A stretch of DNA of 8,039 nucleotides from Paludibacteraceae bacterium (GTDB lineage: Bacteria; Bacteroidota; Bacteroidia; Bacteroidales; Paludibacteraceae). Under the pieces are notes generated by a model. It saw nothing but the letters and a program-made list of their open reading frames with translations, did no database searches and had not been told where the DNA came from. The position numbers were made by a program, and so were the translations under genes. Positions 6,379 through 8,039 of this stretch are shown here, piece by piece. Where the stretch lies: positions 1-8,039 of the forward strand of contig JAGCMZ010000201.1 of NCBI GenBank assembly GCA_017646225.1. The letters run 5' to 3'. Positions within the stretch are counted from its first letter, which is position 1. Every line of letters starts with the position of its first letter.

Positions 6379-8039
6379 AAAAACTTTTAATTGCCTTATT
6401 TATGAGCACCTGCACAACAGCCGTTGTAGGGCATACCAACGTGTTCCTACAACCCTACAATACCCCTTTTGAAAGCGTTCCTTTTGAACAAATACGCCTA
6501 GAAGACTACAGCGAAGCCCTTGACAAAGGATTGGAACAACAAAAGCAGTACATTCAACAAATTACCGAGAACCCAGCTCCTGCCACCTTTGCCAACACCA
6601 TTGAGGCACTAGAAGAAGGAACGGATATTTTAGACCGCGTTACCTCGGTATTATTTAATTTAACCGAAGCTGCCACCAGCGACGAGTTGGACGAATTGGC
6701 CAATCGCTACTCGCCCATTTTGTCGGAAGCGGCCAACGAAATTTTCCAAAACGAAGCCCTGTTTGCCCGTGTTAAAACGGTTTACGAACAAGAAAAAGAC
6801 CAATTAACGGGGTATCAGGCCAAATTATTGGAAGATACCTACCAATCGTTTGTGCGCTCGGGAGCCAACCTAAATGCCGAAGACAAAGCCACGTTTGCCA
6901 AACTTTCTAGCCGTCTTAGCACACAAACCCTTCAATTTGGCAGCAATGTGCTAAAAGAAACCAATGCTTACCAAATGCACCTAACCCAGGCAGAAGACGT
7001 GGCTGGATTGCCCGAAACCGCCTTGCAAGCAGCCCGACAAAAAGCCATTGATAAAGGGTTAGAAGGTTGGATTATTGATTTGAGCATGCCCAGTTACCAA
7101 CCGTTTATGCAATATGCACACAACCGTCAGTTGCGTGAAACCTTGTACATGGCCTACAACAGAAAAGGCAACCAAGGCGGCGAAAACGACAACAATGAAT
7201 TGGTAAAACAAATTGTGAACGACCGACTTGCCCTAGCCAAGTTGATGCAAGAACCCACCTACGGCAGTTACCGCCTAAAACGCACCATGGCACAAAATTG
7301 CGAAGCTGTATACGGCTTGCTAGACCAACTTTTGGCCGTTTACTACCCCGTTGCTTTGCAAGAAAAAGAGCAAATTACTGCATACGCACAACGCCTTACA
7401 GGTGATACCTCTTTTGAACTAAAACCCTGGGATTGGGCATATTATACAGAGAAATACAAAGAAGAAACCTACCACTTTAACAGCGAGCAATTGCGCCCCT
7501 ATTTTGAACTCAACAACGTAATAAACGGGGTGTATTGGTTGGCAGGCGAATTGTATGGTTTGCAATTTATAGAGAACGATACGTTGCAAAAATACCACCC
7601 CGATGTTAAGGTTTACGAAGTGTACGATGCCGATAAACGCTACATGGGCTTGCTTTACACCGACTTTTTTCCACGCAGCAACAAACGCGGCGGCGCCTGG
7701 ATGACCGAATTTAGGGGACAATGGAAAAAGGACGGGAAAGATACGCGTCCGCTCATTTCGATTGTGATGAACTTTACGCCTCCTACCGCAGGCAATGCTT
7801 CGTTGCTTACCTTTGACGAGGTGCAAACCTTTTTGCACGAGTTTGGACATGCCTTGCACGGATTGCTGTCGGATGTTACCTATCCTAGCCAAAGTGGCAC
7901 CAACGTGTACCGCGATTTTGTAGAGTTGCCCTCGCAACTGATGGAAAACTTTGCCGACGAAAACCACTTTTTGCAAAAGGTGGCATTGCATTACGAAACG
8001 GGCATGGTAATTCCAGATTCGTTGGTGCAAAAAATGAAA
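6375..8039 (+). CDS. M3-family zinc metallopeptidase (Dcp-like peptidyl-dipeptidase/oligopeptidase), exported; 3' end outside the window
   Basis: The frame is open from the ATG at 6375 to the last base, giving 555 codons with no stop. M3 enzymes of the Dcp type are about 680-710 aa, so roughly 130-150 residues are missing. The N-terminus, MKKLLIALFMSTCTTAVVGH, looks like a short signal peptide. Cleavage may follow VVG. Cys13 sits in a poor lipobox (MSTC), so lipid modification is possible but not favoured. The mature start (NVFLQPYNTPFESVPFEQI) is typical of Bacteroidota M3 peptidases. The core HEFGHALHG is at 488-496: His488 and His492 bind zinc, Glu489 is catalytic, and Glu517 in DFVELPSQ, 29 residues after His488, is the third ligand. 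Upstream, GLLYTDFFPRSNKRGGAWM and the LISIVMNFTPP segment are also family hallmarks. The substrate-binding His/Tyr residues normally follow well after the zinc site and lie beyond the window. Its probable job is cleavage of short peptides in the periplasm. The ATG overlaps the RSH stop by 4 nt (ATGA), which suggests translational coupling. Whether it acts as a dipeptidase or an endopeptidase cannot be told. Confidence 0.95.
   Translation, partial: MKKLLIALFMSTCTTAVVGHTNVFLQPYNTPFESVPFEQIRLEDYSEALDKGLEQQKQYIQQITENPAPATFANTIEALEEGTDILDRVTSVLFNLTEAATSDELDELANRYSPILSEAANEIFQNEALFARVKTVYEQEKDQLTGYQAKLLEDTYQSFVRSGANLNAEDKATFAKLSSRLSTQTLQFGSNVLKETNAYQMHLTQAEDVAGLPETALQAARQKAIDKGLEGWIIDLSMPSYQPFMQYAHNRQLRETLYMAYNRKGNQGGENDNNELVKQIVNDRLALAKLMQEPTYGSYRLKRTMAQNCEAVYGLLDQLLAVYYPVALQEKEQITAYAQRLTGDTSFELKPWDWAYYTEKYKEETYHFNSEQLRPYFELNNVINGVYWLAGELYGLQFIENDTLQKYHPDVKVYEVYDADKRYMGLLYTDFFPRSNKRGGAWMTEFRGQWKKDGKDTRPLISIVMNFTPPTAGNASLLTFDEVQTFLHEFGHALHGLLSDVTYPSQSGTNVYRDFVELPSQLMENFADENHFLQKVALHYETGMVIPDSLVQKMK

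Noticed and set aside
7419..8030. A 203-codon open frame on the minus strand
   Set aside because: It lies wholly antisense to the M3 peptidase frame, which has a clear HEFGH motif and stays open to the window end. The antisense translation shows no recognisable domain.

Overview
The window reads as a chromosomal segment from a Bacteroidota bacterium with moderate GC content. Three things point there: a gliding-motility/type IX secretion (T9SS) type B sorting domain, a PorP/SprF-family outer-membrane protein, and a PorE-like OmpA protein. The lack of purine-rich Shine-Dalgarno sequences before the starts fits the phylum. Nothing in the sequence fixes the genus. All five genes are on the + strand, in two blocks.

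Block 1 (1-3904) is a T9SS/cell-surface cluster. It holds the 3' end of a large secreted protein ending in a CHU_C-type sorting domain, then (13-nt gap) a 733-aa periplasmic/outer-membrane OmpA-family protein with TPR, PD40 propeller, two carboxypeptidase-regulatory-like domains and a peptidoglycan-binding OmpA domain, then (12-nt gap) a 309-aa PorP/SprF-family beta-barrel. The inferred division of labour is a T9SS cargo/adhesin, a partner barrel that handles or anchors it, and a peptidoglycan tether.

The 275-bp gap (3905-4179) is the least ordinary part. It contains a ~156-nt compound inverted repeat (3912-4067, five stacked stems, about 48 base pairs). This is followed by an 88-bp octamer array (4085-4172), in which a 40-bp block of five 8-mers occurs twice at a 48-bp period. 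The array stops 7 nt before the next start codon.

Block 2 (4180-8039) is a full-length bifunctional-type RelA/SpoT homologue ((p)ppGpp synthetase/hydrolase). It overlaps by 4 nt (ATGA) an exported M3-family zinc metallopeptidase (Dcp-like) that runs off the right edge. The M3 frame is open from 6375 to the last base.

I see no RNA genes, CRISPR array, complete insertion sequence or phage genes. The coding content belongs to known families. The best candidates for something undescribed are the two non-coding structures in the gap and the RSH/M3 coupling.
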